Positions 1 through 15,526 of a stretch of 64,000 bases of DNA are shown here, one piece after another. Origin of the DNA: Theodoxus fluviatilis (lineage: Eukaryota; Mollusca; Gastropoda; Cycloneritida; Neritidae); assembly GCA_034096865.1 (NCBI GenBank), contig JAWQFJ010026815.1, forward strand, positions 68,141-132,140, written 5' to 3'. The notes beneath the pieces were generated by a model, which had not been told where the DNA came from, ran no database searches, and worked only from the letters and a program-made list of their open reading frames with translations. Every line of letters starts with the position of its first letter. The first letter of the stretch is position 1. The position numbers and the translations under genes are program-made.

Positions 1-158
1 CACTGAAAATTAGTATTTGCAGTATGGTGTTTTAATATGATGTTTAAAAAAAAAATAAAGTAAATGTGCCACGATTTTGAATGAGATTGACCCTTTATAC
101 CACGAAACAATTTACTTTTCCAATCTGAAAAAAAACGCGCTTCGCAAATCGCTGTTAT

Positions 159-306
<148 letters not shown>

Positions 307-1557
307 GAACACAAATCAGCGATCAAAACTCCCTGAACGACTCACTTCTACCACTTCTTGATGCATGTTCTCACATTACAATTCACCAGATTCAAATAAA
401 GAGATCTTCAGCTTGAAATGTGCATGGACTGGTGGCGGTGTTCAGGACAAGGGCAGGCACCAGATCACATTAGCTCGGCTGTTGCACACTGGCGTCTGTC
501 CTCTAGCCACCACTGCCCAGGAAGACGACGCATTAGTTGACGTGGAGAAAACGCAGACGGGTGTGGATGACTGCGTCTCCATGCAGGGATGTCAACAGAG
601 TGCGTGCTTGCCCCTCCCTTCCCGAGCCCCTTGCTCATCAAGGGGAGACAAACAGGCGCTAATGGCTCGGGGGAGACAACTCTGTCAGACACCTAAGGGG
701 CGTCGAGGCGTTGGCGACATCCGCACATCTCGCCCTCAGTCTCCTCGTTAGAAGCAATAATACTTTCTGAGTCATCGAGTGAGTTTGAAAATTTGAAATT
801 CGCTCCGATGACATTAATTGTTGGGATTGATTTTTCGGGGTCTCTCGATCATTGGCAGATGGTTGGGAATCTGACAGGTCTGAATCGAGGGGTTTCCCCA
901 CTGACACAATCAGGAAGGAGGGCTGACGCAGGGATGCTGTGAGTCAGATAGCCGGAATGGCAGGAGCTTTCAAGTCTGCTACCCTGTGCCACCCTGTCCC
1001 CCACCCCCAGCCCCTCCTTTTCCCCTATGACCCCTCCTCTCCCTCCGCTTCCTTTTCCTTCCCTCTCTCCTTTTAGTCTCCTTCACGCCCGTAGGTGAGG
1101 GGAATTGCCCCATCATTCGATACAAATTGTCCGAGAAGCAGACGTCAATCACGAGGGCTATGATGAGAATATTTCTTCTGCGGACTCATCAAACACTTCC
1201 TGGTGGTGCTGAGGCTGGGGCTTGGGCGGGGATGGGATGGGATGGAAGTCTGGGAGGGAGGGGGAGGGGAGTACGGGGAAGAGGGGAGGGAATGGGTGTC
1301 ACAATGGTACTGCCCGCTCTTCCACGCCAGCCCCTAATCCCAGGACGGAGGCCCGCCAGCCCGCCTCAATGCTGGCGTAATTGCTAACTGCCCCACAATG
1401 GGCGCCTGCCACTGAGGGAATTTGCTGAGGACGCCACGGACGAGCAGGCTGTGTGGAGGCAGGGGACGCGAGGGTCCTCCATCTCTAGGGACGGGGCGTC
1501 CTCCCTGTCCTCCAGATCCTCGCCTTCCCACGCCTCTGGGTCATGAGGTGCCCGCGC
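307..1557. other. Unique non-coding DNA
   Basis: Balanced base content, then C-rich (about 1000-1080) and G-rich (about 1230-1300) patches. No open frame shows a recognisable domain. Confidence 0.6.
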
Positions 1558-1780
1558 TCCACAGACGCCCTGGAAGACCGGAGACCTGCTCCGCAGACGG
1601 TCTGGGAGGCCAGGAACTTGTTCAAATGTCGCCCTGAAAGTCTGTCAACTTGCCCTAAAGACGTTTTAAAAGTCTGTCAACTTACCCCACAGACGTCCTG
1701 AAAGTCTGCTAACTTGCTCCAAAAGAGGTGCTGAAAGTCTCGTAACTTCCTCCTACGATAACCTGAAACGCAGATGTCTT
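1558..1780. repeat. Degenerate ~32-bp minisatellite, 6-7 copies
   Basis: Successive units of 32-33 bp follow the pattern CCACAGACGTCCTGAAAGTC + TGCTAACTTGCT. The clearest three start near 1652, 1684 and 1716; earlier copies (from 1558) are more diverged and GC-rich. A further isolated relative (TGAAAGTCTTGCAACTTTCC) lies near 1881-1900. Confidence 0.7.
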
Positions 1781-4700
1781 CCCAAGATCTTCTTGGAGTA
1801 TCTACGTTAGTCTTTAAGGTGCAACGAATAAAAAGGGATGTATTTTCATAAGTTGTGCTACTAACATGATAAGATGGTATTATGAAAGTCTTGCAACTTT
1901 CCTCAATGTTGCTTTGGGAGTATCTGTTCAAAATCCGAAACGTAGTGGAATCCTAAATTATCTCGCAAGGCTGCACGACGGAAAGGTTTGTTGCCCTGAA
2001 TCAGTGAACGTGTAACAGCGCAATGCGGAGGTGTTGAATGAAATTTTTCAGGGTCACACGATGAGTGCACAAGACGATCTGTTGATATGAAGGCACCCGT
2101 ATTTTAAGTCATCACCCTTTCCCCCTCGCTGTAACAAGATGAAGCCTTGCTTGAAACACTTTCAGATCGGAGTTTGGGTCTTAGAAGTTAAAGATTAGAA
2201 TCTTGATCAGTGATTGCATTTGAGGTACCAATAGCATTCTTACTCCTGATGGGTTTTTTTCGACCTGGACTCTTGTGGCACGATGTGATCTTCAAAAGGT
2301 GTCAATGCCTCGGGACTGAAGTTGTGTCCTGAATGAAGTCCAGGGAAGATCAGTTTACAGCTTTCATGCAATATAACAGCTTTGTGGTCGAAGAAACAAA
2401 AAATCAACGTCATGCTTGGACCTTCTCTCTGTTATTCCTGGTAGAAGGAAAATATCGTTAGCGAAGAGACGGGTGACGACCTCATAAATCATGAGACATA
2501 TTCAGTTCAGCCATGCAGCGCTAAAAATCATAAAATCAACAACAGCCCGGATCTTCTCCCTTGAAAAGGACATCTTCTCAGGGGCATTCATTTGTTACGA
2601 CATTGAATAATTTAGGACCTGCGATGAAAAAAATGCTACGACTGACTGGCTCCCAAAGCAACCACGACAAACCCGGTCCGAGACGGAAAGTGATCCGTGA
2701 AAAAGGCTGGGATCCGTGACATCAGCACGGGCAACAGCAGAATTTAGCTGGCGACCGGCGTCGCTCCAGAACGTGCCCAGAAGCGCCTGTAATCTTCGGG
2801 GAGAAAGACACAAAAGCAGAAAATGGAAAGATGTAACGCAACCTCTTCGAGAACGCGAGAGGAGGCAAATTGTAGGCGCGATTCCTCTCCACCGTAAAAA
2901 CTCTGGCATCCATGCATGCTAGAAGCAGCAGTGGTGTGAGAAGGCTGGATCGCACCCCGGCTTGACCGCCTCCACGGCGCCAAAATCCTCACCCCTGGGA
3001 CCTGGCCGTCATGGAGGAGGAGGGGAAGAGGTCGGATGTGGATAGGAGGGGCGAGGGGATGAGGATGTTTAAGGAGAGGACGTGGGAGGAGAGGGGGGGG
3101 GGGGGAAGAGGCAAGAAGAACATCGCACTGGCCGCTTAAAACTGGATACTCTGCAGTATTACCTCATGCAACTTTTCCACCGCAGCCTCCCACACTGCTC
3201 GCATCCTCACCCCCTCATGCCTCCTATCAAACCCGCAGAACCCACCACCTCGTCTCATTGATACCCACCGCTATCCCCATATCCACCACTAAATCCTCCT
3301 CTTTCCCCTCTTTGGGTCACCCTACCCACCCCTTTCCACACTCTCGCTCACCCTTGTATGTAACTCTCCTTCTTCTCCTTGTTCCCTCTTATGTCATACC
3401 CACCCTTATCCCCTTCCTACCCTCTTCCACATTCTCGCACAGTCTTCTCTATAAGATTTCTTCTCGTCTCCTCTTCTACCCTCATCTCCCCACCCCCTCC
3501 AACCCCCCAGCCACCACCCTCATACTCTTTTCGTACCCCCCCTTGTCTCCCTGACGGCTCGTCACGCTGGGGAGACAGGACGAGGCCGTGGCGAGGCCGC
3601 AGCTGTCAGAAGGGACACTCCAGTACAGGGAATTTTCATTTTTCTGATTGCCGCATCGACAGATCTGATGGTCCCCGACAAGAGCTGTCTGAGCAGGGCT
3701 CCATCTGCTCTCTCCAGAAATTGCTGTTTCCCCGCGCCTGAAGAGCGCCTGTCCGCCTGCTGGAGGAGGAGGAGTTTTCCCCCCTTGATATTTTTTAATG
3801 TCTTCCTCGCCCCTGACGAGATGTTACAAGACAGCTCGTTTGGCTGTCGTGTAGAGTTGGTTTTTTGCACCGCCTGAGCTGCTTTAAGTTTGATTTCGTG
3901 TTTTCGAGAGATAGTAATCATGTTTACGCCGCACCTTGCCGATGCGCGTTTGACTTGGCTTGACCCATCTGATGGGAGGGGGAGTGGCGGAGGAAAAGGA
4001 TGTACAAGGAGAGCGTGAGCCGAAACTGGAGCAGCAGAAGCAAACTAGGTGGGCAGGGGAAGGAATTGGGGATAGAAAGAGAACGATTTACTGATTGGGA
4101 AAAACTTTTCCTTCACGGCTTCTAACCCGAGTAGCGAAGGGTACGGATCCCGCTCTGTTGAATATTATCCCACGGAGCGGAAGAGATTTCTCCCAAACCC
4201 TCGGCGAAAATCCAATTTAGGTTCCCGATGGCAGCTCGATGGTAGCAACAACAAACTTGATACTCTCACCTGCTGAACCAATATTGACCATTGCCCTGAG
4301 TCCCGCTGTTTTGAAACGGGGACCTTTGCAACTCGGGGCTCGATGCCGACAAAAGGACCCCGAGTATGGAGCTTGCTAGCGCTAATCCTTGCTCCCAATG
4401 CCATGCGTCAACTGGAGTGGGGCGGCCTGACCAGACCAGGCCCTGGTGCCTAGCTCCAATGGAGCAAACTAAGCATGGGGAGGGACAGAAGAAAAGTTAG
4501 AGAGTGTAAAGGCGGGAATGGATATGGCGAGTTTGGGTTGTTGAGCTTTGGGTTTTATAAAGAAAAGAGAAAATGGTCATTGGTGACAGATCGCTGTGAA
4601 GGCACGTGCGGGTTAGGGATGAGCGACGCCAAAGGGTGAGGTGGGACGCTGATGGTGAATGGGCCGTAAGTCCGCCTGCGTTACTCAGGGGATCGCCTTG

Positions 4701-6019
4701 TGTGGACAGGTTTCCAAACATGGGCAGCAGATAGAGTACTCGCACCCAGACAGCCATACCTTCTTGCGCACCTCCTGGAAAAGCCGTTTTTTCTTCCTGT
4801 TGTTTACCGCCCACTCCGTTTCACACTTGTGGACACCTGAAGCAGCTGTGTTGGGACGTACGTCTTCACAGTGGCAGCCGTCATTCTTGCGTAGAGCCTT
4901 GACACTCTCAGCATCCATTTAAGAAAGGCGTTTCTGGAGCAAACAACTCTGTATAATATATTGAACATCGGAACACCTGATTTACCTCATGGCAATAATG
5001 GATATTGGTGAGATAATGATGGTCGGAAAGTCAAATTAAATCAGTGTGTCACCTACTCGGTGGCTGTTCTGATTTACCTGTCAAGAACTGAGCAAAATGA
5101 ATGTAAAAACATTCACCCGGAAAAAACTGTACCTGACTACTCGTCGATGTGACTAAGCATATGTTTAAATGAAGAGAGGGAGGTTTAGGGTGTCTGTATC
5201 GGGCATCAGAGAGAAAGAAGGAGCGAGGCGGGAGGAGGAGGGGGCGGAGAGTGGGGACTGTCGAGCGTAAAGGGGAAGACGAAGGTCAGAGGTGTGCCTA
5301 CAGGATTTTGCTAATCTCTGTAATCGGCCATGTCCTTTCTGCTGGGCCAGACCTGCACAAAGACCGTCTCCAGCCACCTGGAATCGCTCGAGGCCGTCAA
5401 CGTGGCCGCCACAGCGGTCAGTCTGCAGCAGTCCTCCCGCTTGACCCTTCCTCCTTGGAACCCCCCCCCCCCTGCTCCCTCCTCCAAACCCCCTCCCCCT
5501 CCCGTTCTAGCTCTAGCCCTCATTCCGACCTCAACCCACACTTCCTGCCTGGCCAGCGGTTTTCTCTTCCTCTCTGTTGCTGACCACGCGTGGAGTAGCC
5601 CCGACCTTCCGCTTAGTCATTTTTGCATTCATTTATCAGAAAGCGGACGTGAAGTCGTCTGGCCGCCCTGCGCTCTCTCTCATTTGGCCCGTGTCCCGCC
5701 CTTTGTGTCTGAGCTAATTAGAGTCGGCGGGGGCAGTCATTAATTAGAGGGAGGGTGACCCCGGTCGCCCCCGAATCGCCTCCCGGCCGTCCCCGCCCGC
5801 GAGCGTGCCAGTCTCGCTCTTCCTGCCCGTCTAAGGAGCCGCAATTGCGGGCCAGGGTTAATTTAGTGAGAAGAGCTCAGGGTTTAGTGAGAATGGGCTC
5901 CGTGGGAGACTGGGCCCTGTCGTTAAAGGGAAAAAGAACGGACGTTGCCGTTCTTGTAATGGGGCCTCTTGTCTTCTGGAAGGGAAATGTTCACGGCGAT
6001 GAGTTTTCCTCCTGCTGTA
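1781..6019. other. Unique non-coding DNA
   Basis: Mostly unique. It holds G13 at 3093-3105, a C/T-rich block at 3170-3560 and C12 at 5461-5472. No exon is recognised on either strand. Confidence 0.6.
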
Positions 6020-6050
6020 GCAGGGAGAAAGGGAGGGAGGGAGGGAAGGA

Positions 6051-6123
<73 letters not shown>

Positions 6124-6145
6124 GGGGGGAGGGGGGGGGAGGAGT
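6020..6145. repeat. (GGGA)n/(GA)n/poly-G compound array
   Basis: GGGA units grade into about 65 bp of GA, then G-rich runs. Confidence 0.95.
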
Positions 6146-6270
6146 TAGAAGGAACTGTGAGCTCAGACATGCAAAATGACAAAATAATAGTCGGCTCGTG
6201 CCAAACTTCTTCAGTTGACGAGCAGATAGTGCTGAAAACGAAAAGACAAAGTCAGGCAGACAAACACAGC

Positions 6271-6272
<2 letters not shown>

Positions 6273-6364
<92 letters not shown>
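6273..6364. repeat. (CA)n-(GA)n compound microsatellite
   Basis: CA units (6273-6306) pass directly into GA units (6306-6364). Confidence 0.96.
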
Positions 6365-6367
<3 letters not shown>

Positions 6368-9300
6368 CACACTCACAACCAACACCCTACTGCCAGCACA
6401 GTCCCCGTTGCAATGGCGCCGAGGGCTGGGGTGACTTCATTACGACTGTAATCTTCTGCGGCAACGGGAGACTCTGTGTTTATTTAGAAACGTGGTCTCG
6501 ATGAAGCTTGTTTCTCTGTTATCACACTGCATCGTCTGACACTAATTGCTGTATTCATTTCCTCAACCGCCCCGTTTGCCCTGGGAGACAAAGCGAGCCG
6601 CAACCTCGCTGATACACTTGTGTCCTGAGCAGAAACATTTTGCCGTCTGGCTCGTGCTTTGCAGGAATGAAGCAGACGTTCCTACACACCTAGCGGTCAT
6701 GGCGTGTCTCCTTGGCAGGGAGGCAGAAGGAAAGACTCGGCCTGGGCCCCTGACTGGGCCTGGCTGCGTGGGGTTTACGGCGGAACTCCGACGGCTGAGA
6801 AGAAACATCCCGTAGCCTTTTGTCCCATAAAAGGATATGCAGTTGAGCCCTAGGGGTTTTCCTACACCCTCCGCCGTCGACACATATTTTGCGTGAACTC
6901 TGAGACGACAGGGAGGATGAGTCCGCAATCTTTCAGGATTGTCTTTCCTTTGTGTGGCTTTTACGTCTGCCTATGGCTTGAATCTTTGAGGGAGTTTTAT
7001 ATCGTTTGATCGTTGTCACATTTACTTCTGCTCTTTTGCAGAAAACTTTCTCGCATCTGAGCCTATGTAAAAGCTTCTAGAAAGGATTCTCAATGTTTTT
7101 GTCATGCGCAAGCATGTGTCGTCACTGGGTCACTTGAGGTCAACATGAAAACCTAGTCTTCTAGTGGCGTCATGTACACACCATCAGCTACAGCCCACAT
7201 CTCGACTTAGGAGTCTGGCATGCTACCTGTTCTGTCCTGCATCGCTATGAAAAATCTCGACGCCTCTTATGCAACCTCGTGGAAAGACAAACTTTTTTTC
7301 ACCTGGTCTTTTCTAAAAATCCTCTCTTCCTCTCTCCCGTCTCACCCCCTCCTTACCTCCGACCTTCCCCCTGTTTTTCAATTCTATCCCCTAACCCCCA
7401 TCCCCACGACCTCCCTTGCTTCTTGTATTCTCCCAGCCATCCCAGCGAGGGCCAGCGGGGAATCTTGTTGGTGCACGATCAATATTTAAACTTTTTAGGG
7501 ACTTTTTGGTTTTGCGAGCGAGGGCGGGAGGCCGCCGCTTGAGTTTAGGGGGCTCTGTGTTTGAACTGCCTGATCCACCGTGTGGGGCCAAGAGGGGTGA
7601 ATCGGGGACAAAGACAGATCCCCGGCTCCTCCTAGTCTCCTCGGCTCTCCCCAACACAGGCCGCCATTTTTTTCCTCCTTGGTGATGACTAGAGAGCCTC
7701 GCCCAATAGCTCCATGCCTTTCTCCTACGGCGTCACGAAGATGAGGCACAGAGATTTGGCGCCCTGGGACGAAAAGTTTTTTCCCAGCCGTAAACTTCTA
7801 TGCTGTCTTCCTGTGTATTCGTGTGATGGGAAAAAGTTGGCGGTGTCGGACCCCGAGGATGATCAATCATGGCGAGGACAATGTAGGTCTTTTTTGTAAT
7901 AGATCTGTCGCAAACTGAGGTCAAGGATTGGATGAGCGAGAGTGGGGCTACATGGAATTCCAGGGTCATTAAAAACTTGCTGGAAAATCCCTTTTGCTGT
8001 TACTGCGCAAGCAGTAAATCTATATTCTTTGTGGGTTTTTTTAATATGCTTTTCTTTCTTCATTTTAATGTTCAAAAGTAGTGTTGTATCGTGATGTTAA
8101 AAAGGACCTGACGGAAACATGCGAAAGAATTCAACCAGAATAATTAATCTTTATCTGACCAACGCATTCATCCAGCTGAGGATGACGGTAATGATATATG
8201 GGAACCAGTGGTGTATCAAGGAGATGATTTCTTTTCCAAAGTCCCGTGCAAACTCGCCAAGTACTGACCACTCCACCCGGGCCGTGATGAGGCCATGTCC
8301 TCAGTGACAGCCATAATCGGCACTTCCTTCTGTGGAGAGCGGGGATCGGCCCAGCTAAGTGAACCGCTGTGGACACAAATTCACTTGAGCATTCAACAAA
8401 TACATGTTTCGCAAATAAGTTTGACACGGAGGCCCCCGGTGTTGACATTCTTGTCAGTCGCGCCGTGTGCCCTGGACCCCGAGCACAAAGCGTTATGTGC
8501 CTCCTTTTCAGGAGAGTTTTTGCCCCCGAATTATTCCCCCTTTCGCACTGTCATAGCCGCTGATTCAACGTCAATGGCGGCCATGTTGATTTTAGGGGAG
8601 TGCGGCTCGCCCTGGTTTACCTTCTTCCTTGCCCCAGTGCTCCACGCCAGTCCGCCTGGAGTCGGCAGCGGAGACAACCGCAGTGGGCACCCTCTGCTTG
8701 ATGAGAACAAGGAAGGGGGAAGAGGGGGTACGAGGAGGGGTGCTGGAGGTGTCTCAAGGATAAAACTCGGACAGTCGCAAGAGGCGAAGGAGTGAAAGTT
8801 TGGAGGTAGACTTGGCCGAGGGTGGCGCATGGGAAATGGGAAGTGGGGTTGGGGGGGTCTGTATGTGATAGGGGTCAGAGAGACCACCACCTTTGCCCTC
8901 TTATCTACGTCACTTTTTCATTTCCGTTCTAGTGGCTTCCTCCCCCTCGCGTCCCAGGCAACGAGAGGCTGTCAAGGGTTTCAGGGCGGAGACCCTCTGG
9001 AGACACTGTACACCGTGGCCAGCAGCACCTCTGCTTGGAGAGGGAGTGTAGTGAATAGAGGAAGGAAAGCACACATGAATTGTCCAGAACTACGACGTCG
9101 GGCAGCCCGACAAGTTTTACTGCTATATAGATCGGGAAAGATAAAGGAAAAGTTGTCCATATTTTGGATAATGTTTTCATTTGTGTTTTTCCTTAGACAA
9201 GTGTTGCAGGTCCACTGGCGGAAGAGAGAAAAAAGGTAAAAAGAAACTTTCACAAGGCCAGGCCAAACGATACCAGTCGCGTTCGTTAGAGGCCCGTCCC

Positions 9301-10338
9301 CTTTCCAGTGACTGCCCTGAAGCTGAAGGTTGCCCGTCCCGGTAATCTTGTCGAGGCCTGATTCCAGTTTCTGCGGGAGAACTGATGTTAGTTTGCCATG
9401 CACAAAGCAATAATTTCCAATCCCCTTATTCAGAGAGAGAATCTGCTGGGGTTGCCTTGGGCTGTGGACTCGGTCCAAGCAAAAAACACTAGGTCCTCGC
9501 CTGCATCCAAGCCTTGGGGGGTCGGGAATAGGGACGGGGTAGGGAGGGGGAGGAAGTGTAGACATTGATGGAAAAGGGGGGAGTGTTGAGGGTTAGGAAG
9601 GACGAAACACAATGGCCATCGGAAGGTCTATAAAGGTTAACAGTGCCAAGCGCGTATAGGTAATATTTTCATCGTTCATCGATTACATTTTTTAAAAATA
9701 ACTCTGAGATGATTTCATGGTGAACATATGAGGAAATCGACCAGACGATGGCAGTAGGTACCATGCAGAGAAGAAACAAATTAGCGGGGAATACCGCGAT
9801 GGAAGAGGGTCATACAAGATGGAGCTCGCACAGGTGGAAGCGGATAGGTAGGGGAGTGAAATTTGGCACTCGCGCTCTGGATGCAATGGCAAATAAACAG
9901 CACCGCTTCTTGAAAGCGGCGGAATGAAGGCCAAGTCAGCGACGTTGAGAAAATGGAGAGAGAGGACGGGGTGGCTGCTGGAATGGATGGGGAGGAGGGG
10001 CGGGGAGCACTTTAGCCGAACGGAAAGGCATTCTAGCTCCAAAGACGGGAAGTTGGGGAGGGGAAGGAAGGGGGGGCAGTCGAGGGGGCTGAGAGGCAGT
10101 CGCTGGCCTGGCCCCGGGGTAGGGGCGGGGGAGAGGAGGGGAGGGGGCGGGGAGGGAAAGAGGAATAGAGAGGCAGTGGCCGCGCGCCGATGAATTGGCG
10201 GCGTTGGCCGGAGGCTAAGTCCAGTAATTCCCAGTGAATTACCCCGTGTTTGCTCGGCGACGTCTTCAGCGCCTAGGGAACCCGCTCTGCCAGGCAGCAG
10301 CCTGCACTGGTCTACAGACGGTGCCCTCCTGACTGTGC

Positions 10339-10340
<2 letters not shown>
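6365..10340. other. Unique non-coding DNA
   Basis: No repeat array, no element ends and no recognisable protein. The minus-strand reading frame near 9692-10618 is low-complexity Pro/Ser/Leu. Confidence 0.6.
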
Positions 10341-10388
<48 letters not shown>

Positions 10389-10414
10389 GGGAGGGAGGGA
10401 AGGAGGGAGGGAGG

Positions 10415-10445
<31 letters not shown>

Positions 10446-10503
10446 GGAGAGGAGAGATGAGGGAGGAGGAGAGGAAGGGGAGGGAGGGAGGGAGGGAGGG
10501 AGG

Positions 10504-10564
<61 letters not shown>
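10341..10564. repeat. (GA)n/(GGGA)n array
   Basis: A 224-bp polypurine array alternating GA blocks with GGGA blocks; a long Ser/Leu/Pro frame on the minus strand is produced by it. Confidence 0.96.
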
Positions 10565-10568
<4 letters not shown>

Positions 10569-11149
10569 CTTTCAAAGCCCATTTTGATACCGAACCACGG
10601 ACGACTGCAGTTATCCAATCATAAACTCTTGAGCGAGAGGGCTCTGACTGCCAATCCTGTTTGGAAACAGTCTTGAATGGTGTTCAACGTCAACTGAAAC
10701 ATTTGGAAATATTCGTTGTTGTCGGCATATCGTGCTTGTGCGTATCGTGCATAGCAAAGAAGGCCAAAATGTATACTCCTGGGAAGGGAAAGCGACTACA
10801 AAAGTATGCAGTATTCTCGAATCCGTGCTGACCTTACCTAGGCAATTTTTTTCTCTAAATTTTCATTAAAGATGTTCCCTGAATACATCACCTTCCAAAA
10901 TATTCTTATTTAAAAAACGTTATTGAATGCATTTCATTTGGAAGGAGACCCACTGACAGACGTCTTAACCGGCGTCGGCTTATTGACTGGTACGACTGAC
11001 CAGTGCTTGTTAGCTGCGAACATCGAGTAGCGAGAGAGCGGCAGGGCTTGTTAGGGAAAGACAAGAAAATAGTGGGGGGAAAGACTAACAAGCAAACGTA
11101 GAACCAACCAGGGTAAGGGGGGGGGGGGCGGCAGGGGGAGGTATGCAAG
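10565..11149. other. Unique non-coding DNA, AT-rich
   Basis: Nothing recognisable apart from 12 G residues at 11117-11128. Confidence 0.6.
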
Positions 11150-11935
11150 TCAGGATGATGCATTGTAAAACAGGGCAAGAGTGGTCAAATCCCGATGAGG
11201 TTTAGTAAAACAGGGAATTAGAGAGCAAGTCGGGAGGAGGCACTGTAAAACAGGGCAGGATAATGATAGAGAATGGCAGGGAGTGCAGAACAGTGCCAAA
11301 GAGGGAACTAAGGAACCGGGCCCATCATGGCAGGGCAAAAGATACATAGAGCAGGGCAGAGCAGTAGAGCTGGGGACAGAGAGGGCAGAGCAGTGCTGGA
11401 AAAGCGAAGGGCAGAACAAAGCAAGGCAGGGCAAAAGAACAGCTGGACAGGAGAGGGCTAGACACAATAGGGCGACAGTACTGACTGCGATAAAAGACCA
11501 AGTCTATGCATGGCAATATGCCTGGCAAGGGAGTGGTAGCGGAGAGAAGGAAAGGTTTAAAAAATATTCAAAACCGGGCAAACCAGGGCTTTTCAAGGCA
11601 GAGCACAAGAATGGCAGGGCAGAGAAACGAGGTAAAGGCAGATGAAGTCATAAGAATGCCAAATGGAGAATAGGAAATCTGCACAAGGTGTGGACAAGGA
11701 AAGCAAAGCAGGGCAGGAGAATTGGCAGGGCAGTGGACACGAGGCAAAGGTATAGTGAAGGCATGGCAGGAGATATAATATAGAAGAAAGAAAATCCGGG
11801 TAGGGCAAGACGTGGAGAGATGGTACAAGGGAAGGCAAGATAATGGCAGGGCAGAGAAAACGAGGCCAGAGCAAGGCAAGACAGGAAGAGGGGGCAGGGC
11901 GGGGCAGGTCAGGAGAAAGAGACAGAGAGAGCGGA
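11150..11935. repeat. Decayed GGCAGGGCA-rich repeat tract
   Basis: Over almost 800 bp the words GGCAGGGCA, CAGGGCA, GCAAGGCA and AAAACAGGG recur at irregular 10-40 bp spacing, with purine-rich spacers and almost no pyrimidine runs on the plus strand. The pattern suggests an old 9- to 10-bp satellite eroded by mutation. The open frames it produces on the minus strand (Leu/Pro/Cys/Ser rich) are side effects. Confidence 0.6.
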
Positions 11936-13164
<1,229 letters not shown>

Positions 13165-15526
13165 CTCGCGCTAACGGACTTCCCACAGGAATGCAACGTC
13201 TTTCGATTATTGGGCGCTACTTTTGAATTCTTTTCAAGAAATGTAACTTATTATTGAACTTTTTTTTGGCCTTGAAGAACACCGAACCCCAGGTTGAGTC
13301 ACACTGCATTGGCCTTACGGCAGTGGAATGCAATCTGCGGCATATTTGTCAATGAATGAAATGTTCCGCTTTGCAGATTAGGTTGCCGTCGCCCCCAGCC
13401 CAATAAGTGTGAGTCAGCCTTCTCCAGACCTCGCTGTTGAGGGGAGGACATCAAAGATGTCTTTTTTCTAAGCGCCCTTCGAAGGAACTAGTAAAATCAG
13501 TTCACGTTCCGAAACAAAAAAGAGGAGAACAAGAAGAGGCGGCAACAGTTGAATCCGTTGTAGTCATGCGTGCTTTGCTTTGCAAGGCTGCTGGACTTCA
13601 GTGACCCTTTCATTGGCTGAGGACAAAGGACGGATGACCTTTGTGACGTAATCTCAGTTTTTGTGTGATCAGTGACTTCACTCCGATTTCCATTTAGAAC
13701 CATCGAGAACAGAACATCTCTGTTGTTTCGCATGGTGAATGAATATGCACGCCCGCTCCGCGGTCTTCAGTGGACGGTTGTGTCTGTGAAAGTGACAAAC
13801 GGAGGAACCCAGAGAGCGTGCACGGCGCGCGCTTTGGACAGGCATCTGCTGGCAGGCTCCTCTGTCGGGCCCTTTAACCGCAGTCGTATTGCTGCTTTTC
13901 CCCAGAGTCTATTACTGAATGGTGCGACTCAGTGGTCTGCCCCTGAATGGCTCTTGCGCTGTGAAAGGCGGGGAAGGGAGGCGGACAGAGCGAGAGCGAG
14001 TCAGCGCCGGGCTATGACACGCTCCACCGCGTCCTCCTGGCGGCCATACTGGGGTTCAATAGACATAAACATCATCTACGTATTGATCTGGGTTTTAATG
14101 ATGCAATTGGCGTTGCAAATCAGGAGCGCGGGGTTCTTGGTACATTTAGCAGCAGCTAAGGCGGGTCTTCATTGATTCTCTACTTTCAAGTCCCGCTCGG
14201 CCAGGGCCTCAGCTCTCGGGGGTGTCGCCTCCTTGCTCGGTGCCCTGTGCCAGACAGACAGCTTAGCTGATTATGGCGACTTTCTTTCCGCCCCGCGTCG
14301 ACTTCACAAGGACCGCGGACGAGGTTCGCTCGAGTTGCTCCGTGTCCATGTATCTGGCTCTGTCGATGGTATCGAGATTCTGGGCAGGGACACTGGGGTG
14401 GGAGGCAGGCGTGCGGAAGGACCCATATCGAGTTGTCCTGCCAATTATAATGGTGCGCCTCACTGCTCAGCGTGGGCCGGAACCTTGCCGTTCTAGAGTT
14501 GGGCCAGGGCAGGCGCGCTCTCGGCCCAACGAGGGCCCGACGTGGCGAAGGCGCTTTCTAATGGCGTCTCGTGTTGTTTTCGTGTGAACGTCCTCAAGAG
14601 TACACTATGAGAATGAGTATCGATTGTGCGGAGAGATTCCCTTCGTGGTTCTTTGTGTACGCTTGACTTGGACCCAACTGGAGATCAGAAGAGTCGAATG
14701 CACGTACTTTTTGCGCTCTGGTGATTGATTTTGCAATCTTTTTACATGTCCATCTTTTTTTTCCTCTTCCAACTCAGTAATTATCAAACATTTTTGGGGT
14801 TATTTTTGTCGTTTGAAATTGCTCGAACTTGTCGATCCCATGGTCATTCTAGCAAAAGCTGATTTGGCGTTTCTTTGGCGCCAGACCGAATGTAGTTTAG
14901 ATGGATGTTTTTCCTTCTTTGAAGTGCCAACTGCACTGGATGGCAAGTTTTTCATTTCATTTGGTAGAGATTGAGTTAGCCGTGATAACAAATTTCGCCG
15001 ACAGTTCAATAGGCCTACTAAGGTTTTTTAAGCTATGCTAAGTCAGCAAAACAACTATAAGGCAAAGAAATGTGTACGTACGTTCGTGGACGTGAGATTT
15101 TAAGCGTCTGAGGCAACCGCGGAGATAACTCAATGAATTCGGAAAAAATAATCGCTGAAAGATCGTGCAAGCATGTTTGAACAATTTCCTACTTCCATGG
15201 ACATAGTAAGAAATTAATGCGTATTCGTAGAAGAAGTGCTAGCGTCCGAGACATTCAGCTCTGTTCTCTAACTAGAGGTGGATCGTGTTCAGCCTTTTTC
15301 ACATTTTCCCCACCACTCCTGAAATCAACGTCGCCCTCGTGCTTTTTTCTCGAGTTTCATATTGGTTTTGGGCTTCATTCACAACGAGTCGAGCATCTAA
15401 GAATGCCACACTTCTTGTCCATTCATCCGAAACATCGCAGTTGCTACCTCTTCCTTCAACATTCTCCGTATGCCTCCATGGACCATCCTATATACTCCTT
15501 ACAGAATGAACAAGCAAGCTCGCACA
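13165..15526. other. Unique non-coding DNA
   Basis: Balanced sequence with AT-rich patches near 14700-15200. No domain, RNA gene or inverted end seen. Confidence 0.6.
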
